Assembly (NCBI RefSeq): GCF_002900095.1
Contig: NZ_LLKN01000002.1
Span: 2,604,001 to 2,668,000 of the forward strand
DNA length: 64,000 nucleotides
Source of the DNA: Salegentibacter mishustinae
GTDB lineage: Bacteria > Bacteroidota > Bacteroidia > Flavobacteriales > Flavobacteriaceae
Reading direction: 5' to 3'
In this document: positions 33,387 through 43,389 of the stretch, in pieces
Position numbering within the stretch: the first letter of the stretch is position 1
Layout of the letters: each line of letters opens with the position of its first letter
The notes under the pieces: model-generated
What the model was told of the DNA's origin: nothing
The model's database searches: none
What the model saw: the letters and a program-made list of their open reading frames with translations, nothing else
Position numbers and translations under genes: made by a program

Positions 33387-35226
33387 ATCTTTTTAGGGTG
33401 AAATTAGCCCCAAAATGATCACGAGTGCCATCCAACATTTCAAACTCTACTTTAAACCAATAATCATCTGCAGGTAAAGACCGGCCATTATAAGTGCCAT
33501 CCCAGCCCTGGCCACCGGGCGATAATTCCTTTAATAGTTTTCCGTAGCGATCAAAAATATAAAGTTCTAAAATTTGAATTTCAGCGGTATTAGCAATATT
33601 CCAGGTATCATTATATCCATCGCCATTTGGAGTGAAGAAACGCGGATAACCAACTAAATAAAATTCTTCCGAACTAGTAATTCCGCAGCCATTTATTTCG
33701 CGGGCGCTAATAGTATGATAACCGGGATTTAAGTTTCTAAAAACCGGATTTTCCTGCCAAACTCCTTCATCTAAGCGATACTCGTAGGTAGTATTATCTC
33801 CCAGACCGGGTATGGCTTCTGCAGTAATCACATAGCCTCCCGTAAAATCACTCCCTTCAATTTCAACTACAACACTTTCGGGCCTGGAATAAACAGCAAG
33901 ATCTGTTTGAAAGCTTACGCTGCATCCAGACTGGGAATTGGTGACAATAAGTTCTATGATTTCAGCCTCTGGAATTTCGGTAAAATCTAATAAAGCATTG
34001 GTACTAATCACCGTTCCATTAGCCAGCCACTCGTAAGTATAATTATTCCCAAGATCCTCGCCTATTTCAATTTGTTGAGTGATATCTCCATTAAGATCGA
34101 CACAAATTATGCTTTCGGTGGGAAGATAATTTTCAGGAAGAAGTTCTACTTCTACATTAAATGAAATTTCCTGGGAAAGGCAACCACTTTCCACTCCTTC
34201 TACCTGGGCAAAAATTTCAATAGTTTCTGCAATTGGAAAGCTAGATGGATTTTCAATAGGATTTTCGTCTTCCAGCTCCTGTAAAGATTCATAAAAATTC
34301 ACTCTATAATTTTCTTCAGAAGTATTTCCGTCTAAAATTTCTGCTGAAGTTAAACTTAGGTCTATACTCGTTTGATTTGGATCGCATATATAGAGATCTT
34401 CAGGAGTATTTGCTATTGGCTCACTATAAAAGCTAACTTCAATCTCATCTTCATCTGGACGTAAAGTTTGATTTTCATAAACGATCACTTTATAGCGGCC
34501 GGAATCATCTATTGTTAATGTTGATTCTTCCTCCCCTGCTATCAATTGAAAATCGTTCATATTTTCGTCAAAACGGTACCATTCATAAAACGCCACCCCA
34601 TCTGTGGTGGCATCTAAAGTTGTTTCGGTTTCACCACAAAGCAACCTATCAGGTCCCAGCACCTCGTCTAAAATTCCACAATCTGTAGAGCCGGAATTAG
34701 GCTGATTTGCATTGGTTTGCCGTAAACTTATAAACCCGGGAAGCTCTTCATAATTAGTAATTAGCACCACGTAAACTTCTCCAGCTTCGGCATTAAGAAT
34801 ATTCATCTGTTCTACCGTATCGGGCTCATAGCTACAATCCACAATCTTTTGCGCGCTTAGAGATTCATCTTCACAATAATTATCTGTTCGCTCAAACGGC
34901 CCCCAAACAATATAATCTACATCATATTGCGAACCGCTACCATCTTCATTTTGAAACTGTGAAATATTAAATCTCAAGTCTCCCGTTTGTTCAACTTGCA
35001 AATAAAACCAGGCGGGATATGGCTGAGAAAGTAAACATCCATAATCTGGACCGGGCTGCCCATTAGCCTGATTACTGTTATTTATATTGGAATTAGGAAA
35101 TACCAGCTCTTCATTACCGGCACAAAAAGGATCTAAACTTTCGCAAGAACTACCCTGGCCAAAAACCACCTGAATACTTCCGTAAAGAAGAAAAATACAA
35201 AAGATAAGTAGGGATCCTTGTTTCAT
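33385..35226 (-). CDS. T9SS type B sorting / gliding-motility C-terminal domain surface protein
   Basis: 613 residues. Signal peptide (LLIFCIFLLYGSIQVVFG); a Cys-containing N-terminal domain with adhesin-like beta structure; Ig-like/PKD-like middle repeats (for example YEWYRFDENMNDFQLIAGEE); and at the end the CHU-C/gliding-type C-terminal domain: YPRFFTPNGDGYNDTWNI, ELYIFDRYGKLLKELSPGGQ and GTYNGRSLPADDYWFKVEF. That domain targets proteins to the type IX secretion system and the cell surface. Ligand is unknown. Confidence 0.88.
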   Translation of the reverse strand: MKQGSLLIFCIFLLYGSIQVVFGQGSSCESLDPFCAGNEELVFPNSNINNSNQANGQPGPDYGCLLSQPYPAWFYLQVEQTGDLRFNISQFQNEDGSGSQYDVDYIVWGPFERTDNYCEDESLSAQKIVDCSYEPDTVEQMNILNAEAGEVYVVLITNYEELPGFISLRQTNANQPNSGSTDCGILDEVLGPDRLLCGETETTLDATTDGVAFYEWYRFDENMNDFQLIAGEEESTLTIDDSGRYKVIVYENQTLRPDEDEIEVSFYSEPIANTPEDLYICDPNQTSIDLSLTSAEILDGNTSEENYRVNFYESLQELEDENPIENPSSFPIAETIEIFAQVEGVESGCLSQEISFNVEVELLPENYLPTESIICVDLNGDITQQIEIGEDLGNNYTYEWLANGTVISTNALLDFTEIPEAEIIELIVTNSQSGCSVSFQTDLAVYSRPESVVVEIEGSDFTGGYVITAEAIPGLGDNTTYEYRLDEGVWQENPVFRNLNPGYHTISAREINGCGITSSEEFYLVGYPRFFTPNGDGYNDTWNIANTAEIQILELYIFDRYGKLLKELSPGGQGWDGTYNGRSLPADDYWFKVEFEMLDGTRDHFGANFTLKR

Positions 35227-35307
35227 AATAGGTTTAAGAACTTACAAAATAACAAATATCTATTTAATCCCAGTCTTTTATGATTACATAAAAACCTATT
35301 AAATATG

Positions 35308-35315
35308 TATCTTTG
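35308..35315 (+). promoter_or_regulatory. -7 element upstream of folE
   Basis: TATCTTTG fits TAnnTTTG, 42 bp before the ATG at 35358. No TTG stands at the usual -33 distance. Its position makes the in-frame TTG at 35313 unlikely as the start. Confidence 0.45.
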
Positions 35316-35357
35316 CAAGCCAAACAATCGGTTTACGACTATTATTGTAAAAACGGT

Positions 35358-36035
35358 ATGAAAATAGACAAAATTTTGAATGAAATTGATGAGCAGGGAG
35401 ATGCACATGTAGGAAGCAGTGCAGAAACCCCTATTCGTGAAGATGCTTTTGAACTGAGTGATATTGAAAAAGTAGCGCTCATCAATAAAGATGTAAAACA
35501 TATTATGGAAACTTTAGGCCTTGATCTTACAGACGATAGCCTGAAGGGAACTCCACAACGGGTGGCAAAAATGTTTGTAAATGAGATTTTTGCCGGATTA
35601 AACCCGGAGAGAAAACCCATTGCATCAACTTTTGAAAACAAATACAAATATGGCGAAATGTTGGTAGAAAAGAATATCACTGTATATTCTACCTGCGAGC
35701 ACCATTTACTTCCTATAGTTGGAAAAGCTCACGTGGCCTATATTTCTAAAGGGCGCGTTATCGGGCTTTCAAAAATGAACCGAATAGTAGATTATTTCGC
35801 GAAAAGACCACAGGTACAGGAGCGAATGACGATGCAAATTGTTCAGGAGCTACAAAAAGCTTTGGGTACACCAGATGTTGCTTGTGTAGTTGATGCCAAG
35901 CACCTTTGTGTGAACAGCCGCGGAATTAGAGATATAGATAGTAGCACCGTGACCAGTGAATTTGGTGGAGCTTTCAAAGAACAGTCTGTAAAAAGAGAAT
36001 TCCTTGACTATATAAAATTAGACACTACTTTTTAA
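35358..36035 (+). CDS. folE: GTP cyclohydrolase I
   Basis: 225 residues from the ATG at 35358. First step of pterin/folate (and queuosine) biosynthesis: GTP to dihydroneopterin triphosphate. Zinc ligands in STCEHHLLPIVGKAHVAYI and DAKHLCVNSRGIRDIDS, with GLSKMNRIVDYFAKRPQVQE. Followed by cysS after 37 bp, likely one transcript with cysS, yidD, lgt and the DUF192 gene. Confidence 0.95.
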   Translation: MKIDKILNEIDEQGDAHVGSSAETPIREDAFELSDIEKVALINKDVKHIMETLGLDLTDDSLKGTPQRVAKMFVNEIFAGLNPERKPIASTFENKYKYGEMLVEKNITVYSTCEHHLLPIVGKAHVAYISKGRVIGLSKMNRIVDYFAKRPQVQERMTMQIVQELQKALGTPDVACVVDAKHLCVNSRGIRDIDSSTVTSEFGGAFKEQSVKREFLDYIKLDTTF

Positions 36036-36072
36036 ATAATTCTATTTCTTAATAATCAACAACTAACTATCT

Positions 36073-37563
36073 ATGGCGCTATACCAGGAACAAAGCTTGA
36101 AAATGTACAATTCAATGACGGGGGAAAAAGAAGTCTTTAAACCCATAAACGAAGGAACCGTTGGAATGTATGTTTGCGGCCCTACTGTTTACAGTAATGT
36201 TCATTTAGGTAATTGCCGAACTTTTATCTCCTTTGATCTTGTTTTTCGATATCTGAAGCATTTGGGATATAAAGTAAGATATGTTAGAAATATTACCGAT
36301 GCCGGTCATCTTGAAAATGATGCCGACAGTGGAGAAGATAGAATTGCCAAGAAAGCACGATTAGAACAAATAGAACCTATGGAAGTAGTACAACGCTACA
36401 CCATAGATTTTCATAATATCCTGCAGAAATTCAATAACCTGCCGCCAAGTATAGAACCTACGGCTACCGGCCATATTGTTGAACAAATCGAGATCATTAA
36501 AACCATTATCGAAAAAGGATTTGCCTACGAGGTAAACGGTTCGGTTTATTTTGATGTAAAGAAGTTCAACGAAACCAACCATTATGGTAAGCTAAGCGGA
36601 AGGGATATTGATAACATGATCGCCAATACACGAGAACTTGCCGCACAGAGCGATAAGAAAAATCCGCAGGACTTTGCACTTTGGAAAAAAGCCGAACCAC
36701 AGCATATTATGCGCTGGCCTTCGCCCTGGAGCGATGGTTTCCCTGGCTGGCATTTAGAGTGCACCGTGATGAGCACAAAATATTTAGGGGAAGAATTTGA
36801 TATTCACGGAGGCGGAATGGATCTAAAATTCCCGCACCATGAATGTGAAATTGCCCAGGGAGAAGCCGCTACCGGGAAAAACCCGGTTCATTACTGGCTA
36901 CACGCCAACATGCTTACTTTAAACGGTAAGAAAATGGCTAAAAGTACGGGCAATAATATTCTTCCTGAAGAAATTTTCTCTGGAAATAACGATGTTTTAG
37001 ACAAACCATTTTCACCGAATGTGACCCGATTCTTTATGCTTCAGGCCAATTACCGTAGCATCCTGGATTTTTCAGATGAAGCACTAAAAGCAAGCGAAAA
37101 AGGTTTTAACCGATTAATGGATGCTTACCACGCCATAGATGAGCTTCCGATTTCAGATAAATCGAGCATAGATATAAAGAGTTGGAAACAGTCTTGCTAC
37201 GATGCGATGAACGATGACTTTAACAGCCCGATTCTAATTGCCAAGCTTTTTGATGCGGTTAAGATGATTAATAACATCAAAGAAGAAGCCGCTACAATCA
37301 CTTCTGAAGATAAAGACGAATTGCAAAAAACAATGTCGGCTTTTATGTTTGACGTGTTAGGTCTTTTAGACAAGGTTTCTGAAAATAATGATACTTCAGA
37401 TAAGCTTTCTTCAACAATAGAATTACTTATAAAACTGCGAGCTGAAGCAAGAAACAATAAAGATTTTGCTTTAAGTGACCAGATAAGAGATCAATTACAG
37501 GAAATGGGTATTCAGCTTAAAGACGGAAAAGAGGGCACTACTTTCACTATCAAACCAGCATGA
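36073..37563 (+). CDS. cysS: Cysteinyl-tRNA synthetase
   Basis: 496 residues. Class I synthetase: [20 protein letters not shown] (HIGH-like HLGN with a zinc Cys), zinc site around [13 protein letters not shown] and [12 protein letters not shown], and KKMAKS as KMSKS. The anticodon-binding domain lies in the last ~150 residues. Length is normal. Confidence 0.96.
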   Translation: MALYQEQSLKMYNSMTGEKEVFKPINEGTVGMYVCGPTVYSNVHLGNCRTFISFDLVFRYLKHLGYKVRYVRNITDAGHLENDADSGEDRIAKKARLEQIEPMEVVQRYTIDFHNILQKFNNLPPSIEPTATGHIVEQIEIIKTIIEKGFAYEVNGSVYFDVKKFNETNHYGKLSGRDIDNMIANTRELAAQSDKKNPQDFALWKKAEPQHIMRWPSPWSDGFPGWHLECTVMSTKYLGEEFDIHGGGMDLKFPHHECEIAQGEAATGKNPVHYWLHANMLTLNGKKMAKSTGNNILPEEIFSGNNDVLDKPFSPNVTRFFMLQANYRSILDFSDEALKASEKGFNRLMDAYHAIDELPISDKSSIDIKSWKQSCYDAMNDDFNSPILIAKLFDAVKMINNIKEEAATITSEDKDELQKTMSAFMFDVLGLLDKVSENNDTSDKLSSTIELLIKLRAEARNNKDFALSDQIRDQLQEMGIQLKDGKEGTTFTIKPA

Positions 37564-37665
37564 TGCTGGGCACAATAGCGGCAAAAATTAGAGTAATAAT
37601 TAAAGTTCTATGCTGAATTTCAGAGTTTCTATCCAAATTACAAACCTCTAAAAACAGGAAAGACG

Positions 37666-37911
37666 ATGCTTAAAAAATGGTTAGCATATCCGTTTATCCT
37701 GTTAGTGAGATTTTATCAGAATTTCATTTCGCCACTTACACCGGCAACCTGTCGTTATACACCAACCTGCTCCCAGTACAGCCTAACGGCTTTACAGCGT
37801 TTTGGCGTTTTCAAAGGTGGCTGGCTTAGCTTAAAACGCATTTTTAGCTGTAACCCCTGGGGCGGAAAAGGCTACGATCCCGTTCCCGAAAAAACAAAAA
37901 CCAAAATATAG
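37666..37911 (+). CDS. yidD: YidD membrane protein insertion efficiency factor
   Basis: 81 residues: [20 protein letters not shown] and [20 protein letters not shown], then [19 protein letters not shown], which is nearly the whole YidD/UPF0161 signature including three Cys. It helps YidC-dependent insertion. It lies between cysS and lgt. The 102-bp gap before it holds nothing clear. Confidence 0.93.
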   Translation: MLKKWLAYPFILLVRFYQNFISPLTPATCRYTPTCSQYSLTALQRFGVFKGGWLSLKRIFSCNPWGGKGYDPVPEKTKTKI

Positions 37912-37961
37912 GGCAACTACTTCCAAATATGTATCTTTACCCTACTAATCAATTTTAATTT

Positions 37962-38783
37962 ATGCTTTTTAACGCGATCACCTGGAGCCCTTCAGAAGGT
38001 TTAGACTTAGGTTTTTTCACCCTTCACTATTACAGTTTAATGTTTTTGATAGCCTTTGGATTAGGCTGGTATATCATGAAAAGCATTTATGTAAGGGAAA
38101 AAGTATCTATAGAAAAACTGGATTCGCTTTTTATTTATACGGTTCTGGCAACGCTAATTGGTGCTAGGCTGGGACACGTAATTTTTTATGATTGGGATTA
38201 CTTTCAAAATCATTTATTAGAAATATTCTTACCGGTTAGATTTGAACCCGAATTTGAATTTACCGGTTTTAGAGGTTTGGCCAGTCATGGTGCAGCAATT
38301 GGGATTATCATCGCAATGTATCTTTATCGAAAACGCGTTTTAGACAAACCAGTGCTATGGGTTTTAGATAGAATTGTACTTCCTGTAGCCAGTGGAGCTA
38401 TTTTTGTAAGAATAGGAAATTTTATGAATTCTGAAATTATAGGAAAACCCACCAATTCCGATTACGGAGTGATTTTCGCAAATCTAGGCGAGACTTTTCC
38501 ACGCCACCCAGCCCAGTTATATGAATCTTTTTGCTATTTACTTATCTTTATATTGCTATGGTTCTTATACTGGAAAACCGAAAAACGCCATAAAATAGGT
38601 TATCTTTTTGGCCTATTCCTGGTTTTACTTTGGACGGTGAGATTCTTTATCGAATTTATAAAAGAAGCCCAGGTAGAAGAACGAACCACCTGGTTGTTAA
38701 ATACCGGGCAATGGCTTAGTATTCCCTTTATAATTGCTGGATTGTATTTTATGTATCGTCCTACCAAACCAAGAACCGTATGA
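37962..38783 (+). CDS. lgt: Prolipoprotein diacylglyceryl transferase
   Basis: 273 residues, seven membrane segments. Transfers diacylglycerol to the lipobox Cys of prolipoproteins. Motifs: FRGLASHGAAIGIIIAMYLY, VRIGNFMNSEIIGKP and PRHPAQLYESFCYL (conserved His and Arg/Tyr). This fits the large number of lipoproteins in the window. TATCTTTA about 30 bp upstream is one base off a -7 element, so an internal promoter is possible. Overlaps the DUF192 start by 4 bp (ATGA). Confidence 0.94.
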   Translation: MLFNAITWSPSEGLDLGFFTLHYYSLMFLIAFGLGWYIMKSIYVREKVSIEKLDSLFIYTVLATLIGARLGHVIFYDWDYFQNHLLEIFLPVRFEPEFEFTGFRGLASHGAAIGIIIAMYLYRKRVLDKPVLWVLDRIVLPVASGAIFVRIGNFMNSEIIGKPTNSDYGVIFANLGETFPRHPAQLYESFCYLLIFILLWFLYWKTEKRHKIGYLFGLFLVLLWTVRFFIEFIKEAQVEERTTWLLNTGQWLSIPFIIAGLYFMYRPTKPRTV

Positions 38784-39271
38784 TACGTAAATGCATAATC
38801 TTATCGGCTATTTTAACCATTTCCTTCCTATCTTCCTGTAAAGATGATGAGACTGAAGCACCCATAGAAACCGAAGAGATCACTTTCACTAAAGAAGGTG
38901 AAGCTACTTTGCTGAAACCTAATGGAGATACTATTCAGCAAATCGATATTGAAATTGCCGATAATTCTTATGAACGCCAAACAGGTTTAATGTATCGCGA
39001 AAGTATGGAAGACAACCGGGGAATGCTCTTTATTTATGATAACGAAGCTCCACGAGCCTTTTATATGAAAAACACTTATATCCCTCTAGATATTATTTAT
39101 TTTGCTGCAGACAGCACCGCAGTGAGTTTCCAGAAGAACGCGCAACCGCAGGATGAAACTTCGTTACCATCTGGAGAACCGGCCCAGTTCGTCCTTGAAT
39201 TAAACGCGGGACTTGCAGACGATTGGAACATTGAAGTTGGCGACAAGATAGATTTCGAAAGGGTAGATTAG
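38780..39271 (+). CDS. DUF192-family lipoprotein
   Basis: 163 residues. Lipoprotein signal (IILSAILTISFLSSC) and then the DUF192 block: IEIADNSYERQTGLMYRESM, NRGMLFIYDNEAPRAFYMKN and TYIPLDIIYFAADSTAVSF. Function of DUF192 is unknown; it is often found next to wall or secretion genes. Start overlaps the lgt stop by 4 bp, so translation is coupled. Confidence 0.87.
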   Translation: MIRKCIILSAILTISFLSSCKDDETEAPIETEEITFTKEGEATLLKPNGDTIQQIDIEIADNSYERQTGLMYRESMEDNRGMLFIYDNEAPRAFYMKNTYIPLDIIYFAADSTAVSFQKNAQPQDETSLPSGEPAQFVLELNAGLADDWNIEVGDKIDFERVD

Positions 39272-39488
39272 GTTTAGACCTACAGGTTTTATTCCTTACT
39301 ATTTATATAAAGTTTATCATTGAATAGGGCGGCTTAATTTCCGCTTTTACCATACCTATTAAATGAAATTGATCCTAGTTCCTGAGCTGAGCAGGGAAGA
39401 TACTTCCGCGTGGATTTGATACAAGCTTCATCCTCGTATTCATAATAGTACTTTTATTTCCCACTAATACCTATGCTCTCCTCTATAA
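39272..39488. other. Intergenic gap
   Basis: 217 bp between convergent genes. A weak GGTTTAGACCTACAGGTTTT imperfect hairpin lies near 39271-39290. I see no reading frame, RNA or clear terminator. Confidence 0.35.
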
Positions 39489-40040
39489 TTAAGGTTTAGG
39501 GAAAAACTTATAAGCTTCATCTAAAAATTCACTAAACAATATGTAATTCTTTTTATCTGGATTGTGAATAGGATAAAAATATCCTATTCCACTTTTATTG
39601 GTTACCGTTACACTCACTTGAATCCCATCTATAATAACTCGGTTCTTATTATTTTTTATTTCGAATAAAATTTCCTCTTTCGAATTTATTATAGAATCAG
39701 CTAGTTGAATAAGTCTATCTTCATGTGAAAAAACCATGCATTTTTTTGTAAATATTTTACTTGCATCTATAATATTCATCATCTCTCGATTATCCTCTGC
39801 GGTACGATTTTTTTTATATCGCAGTTGTCTATATCTAAGACTATCGGTTTTACTTAAATCATCTTCTCCAGTATACTCTGAAAAATAAACTTTGATATCC
39901 TCCTCATTATAGTGGCGAACATCAAAAATGTGTTCAAAAGCAGGAAAGGTTCCACTTGATTCTATTTTTAGCTTATAAATCTCTTGTGAATAACAATTTA
40001 TGCTAATAAAAATAACTAAAAGAGTAATAACTTTTTGCAT
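39489..40040 (-). CDS. Unknown secreted protein
   Basis: 183 residues with a signal peptide (MQKVITLLVIFISINCYSQ). The mature part is charged, with YRQLRYKKNRTAEDNREMMN and ending in NKSGIGYFYPIHNPDKKN. I do not recognise a family. Base composition is AT-rich compared with neighbours and it sits alone between the lgt operon and secDF. Confidence 0.65.
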   Translation of the reverse strand: MQKVITLLVIFISINCYSQEIYKLKIESSGTFPAFEHIFDVRHYNEEDIKVYFSEYTGEDDLSKTDSLRYRQLRYKKNRTAEDNREMMNIIDASKIFTKKCMVFSHEDRLIQLADSIINSKEEILFEIKNNKNRVIIDGIQVSVTVTNKSGIGYFYPIHNPDKKNYILFSEFLDEAYKFFPKP

Positions 40041-40176
40041 ATCGAGCTTTATTTGAAAAGAGTGGCAAGGTGAATCAAATATACAGGTTTAGCCTAAAAT
40101 CAAGCAGTCCAAACCCATTTTCTCTGAATTGAGCATAAGAACTATAAAACCCGGGTACAACAAAACCAATCCATAA

Positions 40177-40204
40177 AAAAAGCGCCCCTTTTGGAGCGCT
40201 TTTT
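40177..40204 (-). terminator. Rho-independent terminator of secDF
   Basis: AAAAAGCGC and GCGCTTTTT flank CCCTTTTGGA, 25 bp after the secDF stop; on the minus strand it ends in a T-run. Confidence 0.8.
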
Positions 40205-40228
40205 ACTTTATCTATTTCCGAAGAAATC

Positions 40229-43225
40229 TTAAGCAGTAGTTGCTTCAGAGTCTTCTTCAATTTTCTTCTTCTTTTCAATCTTAGATTTATCAGTCACACT
40301 GTCAAACATAACAGGAGTTGCGATAAATAAAGAGGAATAAGTACCTACAATCACACCAATGATCAAGGCAAACATAAAGCCTCTAATGCTTTCTCCACCA
40401 AAGATAAAGATAGCAAGTAAAACGATTAAAGTAGTAAGCGAGGTATTCAAGGTACGGCTAATAGTACTATCTAAAGCCACATTTACTGTTTTACCTAATG
40501 GCCAGCTGGTGTGTTCGTTTACAAATTCTCTAATTCTATCAAATACAACCACGGTATCGTTTAATGAGTAACCAATTACCGTAAGGATTGCAGCAATAAA
40601 TGCCTGGTTAATTTCCATACTAAATGGCATCACTTTGTATAATAAAGAGAAGACACCCAAAACAATTATAACATCGTGAGCTACTGCAGCAACAGCACCA
40701 ATACTAAACTGCCATTTTCTAAATCGCAATAAGATATACAAGAAAATTACTACTAGCGATCCTAAGATAGCCCAGAAAGAGTCGTTCTTAATATCATCGG
40801 CAATAGTTGGACCTACTTTCATAGACTGCATAATACCAATTTCTCTTTCGGCTCCACCTGTAGTAAATTCATCGAAAGTAAGATCTTGCGGAAGGTAAGA
40901 TTGTAAAGCATTAAACATAGATTGTTGGATCTCGTTATCTACCGCTGTACTTTCTTCATCAACCTTGTATTTAGTCGTGATCTTAAGCTGATTATTTGGT
41001 CCAAAAGTTTTTGCTTCGGCACTTCCAAATTCAGCGATCAGATCCTGTTCTACATCAGTTGGATTCACATCCTGATCAAAACGCACGGTATAAGTTCTAC
41101 CCCCTACAAAATCAACTCCCGGGTTTAATCCTTGTACTATTATAGAACCAATACTTATTATGATTAAAATTCCAGAGATTATGTAAGCCATTTTACGCTT
41201 TCCGAGCCAATCTATTTTTACATTTCTGAAAAGGTTTTTGGTTGCGCCCGTAGCAAAATCAAGTGACTTTCCGTTTTTACCATAACCATCAATAAATAAT
41301 CTAGTGATGAAAATTGCGGTAAATAAAGAAGTCGCGATACCTATTAATAAAGTAGTGGCAAAACCTTTAATTGGCCCTGTACCTAAAATCAATAGAATGA
41401 AACCAGTTAAACCGGTAGTAATATTCGCATCTAAAATTGAAGACAGTGCGTTATTAAACCCGTCTTTAATGGCATCTTTTTGTACTTTTCCTTTAGCAAG
41501 TTCTTCACGAATTCTCTCAAAGATAAGTACGTTAGCATCTACCGATATACCAATAGTTAATACAATACCGGCAATACCAGGTAACGTTAACACAGCTCCA
41601 AGACCCGCAAGGATTCCGAAGATGAAAAGAATGTTCACTGCAAGGGCAACATCAGCAAAAAGACCGGCTTTACCATAGTAGAAAATCATCCATAGCAATA
41701 CAAAAACAAGGGCGATGGCAAATGACCAAATTCCGCTGTCTATAGCTTCCTGACCTAAACTTGGTCCTACAATTTCGCTCTGAATAATATCTGCGGAAGC
41801 AGGAAGTTTACCAGCTCTAAGAACATTGGCTAAATCCTGACCTTCGGTAATAGTAAAATCTCCACTAATTTCGCTTCTTCCACCTGAAATAGGTCCGGTA
41901 GAAACTCCCGGAGCAGAATAAACTGTATTATCTAAAACAATTGCGATATTGCTCTGTTGTGTTGAAGCCAGACCGGTCATTTCTTCCCATAGCTTAGCTC
42001 CTCTTCCATCCATTTGCATAGAAACCGCAACCCGACCCATTTGGTCATAAGTTTGTTGTGCATCTGTAATCACATCACCACTAAGTGGTGGCTCCATATT
42101 ACGGTTACCTTTTAAAGCATAAAGACCAACAACACCTTCTTCTTCTGGAATTCCCCAGGCGAATTTAGCGTAACGTTGCTCTGCAGGAAGTAAAGATCTT
42201 ACCTGCGGCATACTTAGATATTTGTTCACTTTAGCGGTATCCTGAACAGAGAAATATGCCAAAACAGGACCTCCCTGGAATCCAGGACCTTCTACAAGTT
42301 CGAATAAAGGATTATTTCCTGTGCTTACTTCATCAGTAGATTCTTCACTTTCGGCAAGTAATTCATCTATGTCGCTATCGCTTTCAGCAGCAGTAGTATC
42401 AGCTTGAACTTCTGTTTCTTCGCCAACTACATCCTTAAGCACATTATTAGCCTGAGCCAGGAAGTTACCTAACTCATTATTTTTATAAACGTGCCAAAAC
42501 TCTAATTGCGCAGTACTCTGCAACAATCCCTGTACACGGTTAATATCTTTTGCACCAGGTAATTCAACAAGAATTCTTCCTGAATTCCCTAAACGCTGAA
42601 TATTTGGTTGGGTTACCCCGAATTTATCGATACGTTTTCTTAAAACTTCAAAAGCAGAAGTAATAGACTCATCAACCTTCCTTCTAATTACTGTTTCAAC
42701 TTCGTCGTTAGACATTTCGAAGTTAATCTCATCACTTAGTGTTTTATTAGCAAACACATCTGGAGATGCAAGCTTAGCATCAGGAATATTATTAAAAGCC
42801 TCAAAGAAAAGGTCTACATAATCGTCCTGGCTATCTGTAGAAGCTTCATCAGCTTCTGCTATCGCCTGGTTAAAGGCAGGATCGTCGGTATTATTTGCTA
42901 AGCCGGCAAGAATATCTTTAACCGAAATTTGAAGAATTACGTTAATTCCTCCTTTAAGGTCAAGCCCTTTGTTAAGCTCTTTGTCTTTGGCGTCACTGTA
43001 AGTAATACCTGCAACAATCTCGTTGTTCCCAACCGAATCGAGATAGTTTTGCTGTTCAACATCTCTCAATGCTGAATAATTTTCTACATTTTCGCTAATT
43101 TTTTGCCTGGCAAAATCTTCAGCTTCACTTTCTACATTATTGGTAATAAAAGTAAAAGACAACTGATATATACATACCAGTCCAAATAAAATTGCAAAAA
43201 CCTTAATCAGTCCTTTGTTCTGCAT
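40229..43225 (-). CDS. secDF: SecDF protein-export fusion
   Basis: 998 residues: SecD and SecF fused, as is usual in Bacteroidota. SecD part begins GLDLKGGINVILQIS, has the periplasmic P1 domain with VTQPNIQRLGNSGRILVELPG, then six membrane segments with GTVLT-like LPGIAGIVLTIGISVDANVL. SecF part begins VDFVGGRTYTVRF with NDTVVVFDRIREF. It uses proton-motive force to help Sec export. Good promoter 44 bp upstream. Confidence 0.96.
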   Translation of the reverse strand: MQNKGLIKVFAILFGLVCIYQLSFTFITNNVESEAEDFARQKISENVENYSALRDVEQQNYLDSVGNNEIVAGITYSDAKDKELNKGLDLKGGINVILQISVKDILAGLANNTDDPAFNQAIAEADEASTDSQDDYVDLFFEAFNNIPDAKLASPDVFANKTLSDEINFEMSNDEVETVIRRKVDESITSAFEVLRKRIDKFGVTQPNIQRLGNSGRILVELPGAKDINRVQGLLQSTAQLEFWHVYKNNELGNFLAQANNVLKDVVGEETEVQADTTAAESDSDIDELLAESEESTDEVSTGNNPLFELVEGPGFQGGPVLAYFSVQDTAKVNKYLSMPQVRSLLPAEQRYAKFAWGIPEEEGVVGLYALKGNRNMEPPLSGDVITDAQQTYDQMGRVAVSMQMDGRGAKLWEEMTGLASTQQSNIAIVLDNTVYSAPGVSTGPISGGRSEISGDFTITEGQDLANVLRAGKLPASADIIQSEIVGPSLGQEAIDSGIWSFAIALVFVLLWMIFYYGKAGLFADVALAVNILFIFGILAGLGAVLTLPGIAGIVLTIGISVDANVLIFERIREELAKGKVQKDAIKDGFNNALSSILDANITTGLTGFILLILGTGPIKGFATTLLIGIATSLFTAIFITRLFIDGYGKNGKSLDFATGATKNLFRNVKIDWLGKRKMAYIISGILIIISIGSIIVQGLNPGVDFVGGRTYTVRFDQDVNPTDVEQDLIAEFGSAEAKTFGPNNQLKITTKYKVDEESTAVDNEIQQSMFNALQSYLPQDLTFDEFTTGGAEREIGIMQSMKVGPTIADDIKNDSFWAILGSLVVIFLYILLRFRKWQFSIGAVAAVAHDVIIVLGVFSLLYKVMPFSMEINQAFIAAILTVIGYSLNDTVVVFDRIREFVNEHTSWPLGKTVNVALDSTISRTLNTSLTTLIVLLAIFIFGGESIRGFMFALIIGVIVGTYSSLFIATPVMFDSVTDKSKIEKKKKIEEDSEATTA

Positions 43226-43268
43226 TATTCCTTAAGTTATAATTAATTAGGTCGATTTTAAAAACGGA

Positions 43269-43299
43269 CAAATATAGGGTTTCAAAAATGAAATGCCAA
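43269..43299 (-). promoter_or_regulatory. Promoter of secDF
   Basis: On the minus strand TTG (43299-43297), 20-bp spacer, TATATTTG (43276-43269), a full match to TTG-N17-23-TAnnTTTG, about 44 bp before the ATG. Confidence 0.7.
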
Positions 43300-43333
43300 C
43301 AATTTTTTTTTGAATAATTTAACTTTTAAACAT

Positions 43334-43364
43334 AAAAAAGACCGCAAGTTTTGCGGCCTTTTTT
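43334..43364 (-). terminator. Rho-independent terminator of mdh
   Basis: CCGCAA (43342-43347) and TTGCGG (43351-43356) with A/T-run arms; on the minus strand it ends in TTTTTT. 26 bp after the mdh stop. Confidence 0.75.
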
Positions 43365-43389
43365 AACATATATTCAAGTTTAAAACTAC

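Noticed and set aside
37563-37617. An 18-codon frame overlapping the cysS stop
   Set aside because: Too short, no homology recognised, and only one clean frame among several in a 100-bp spacer.
40075-40278. A 67-codon leftward frame across the secDF end
   Set aside because: It runs through the secDF 3' end in another frame and through the terminator hairpin, and starts with a Lys/Arg run; no support for a real gene.
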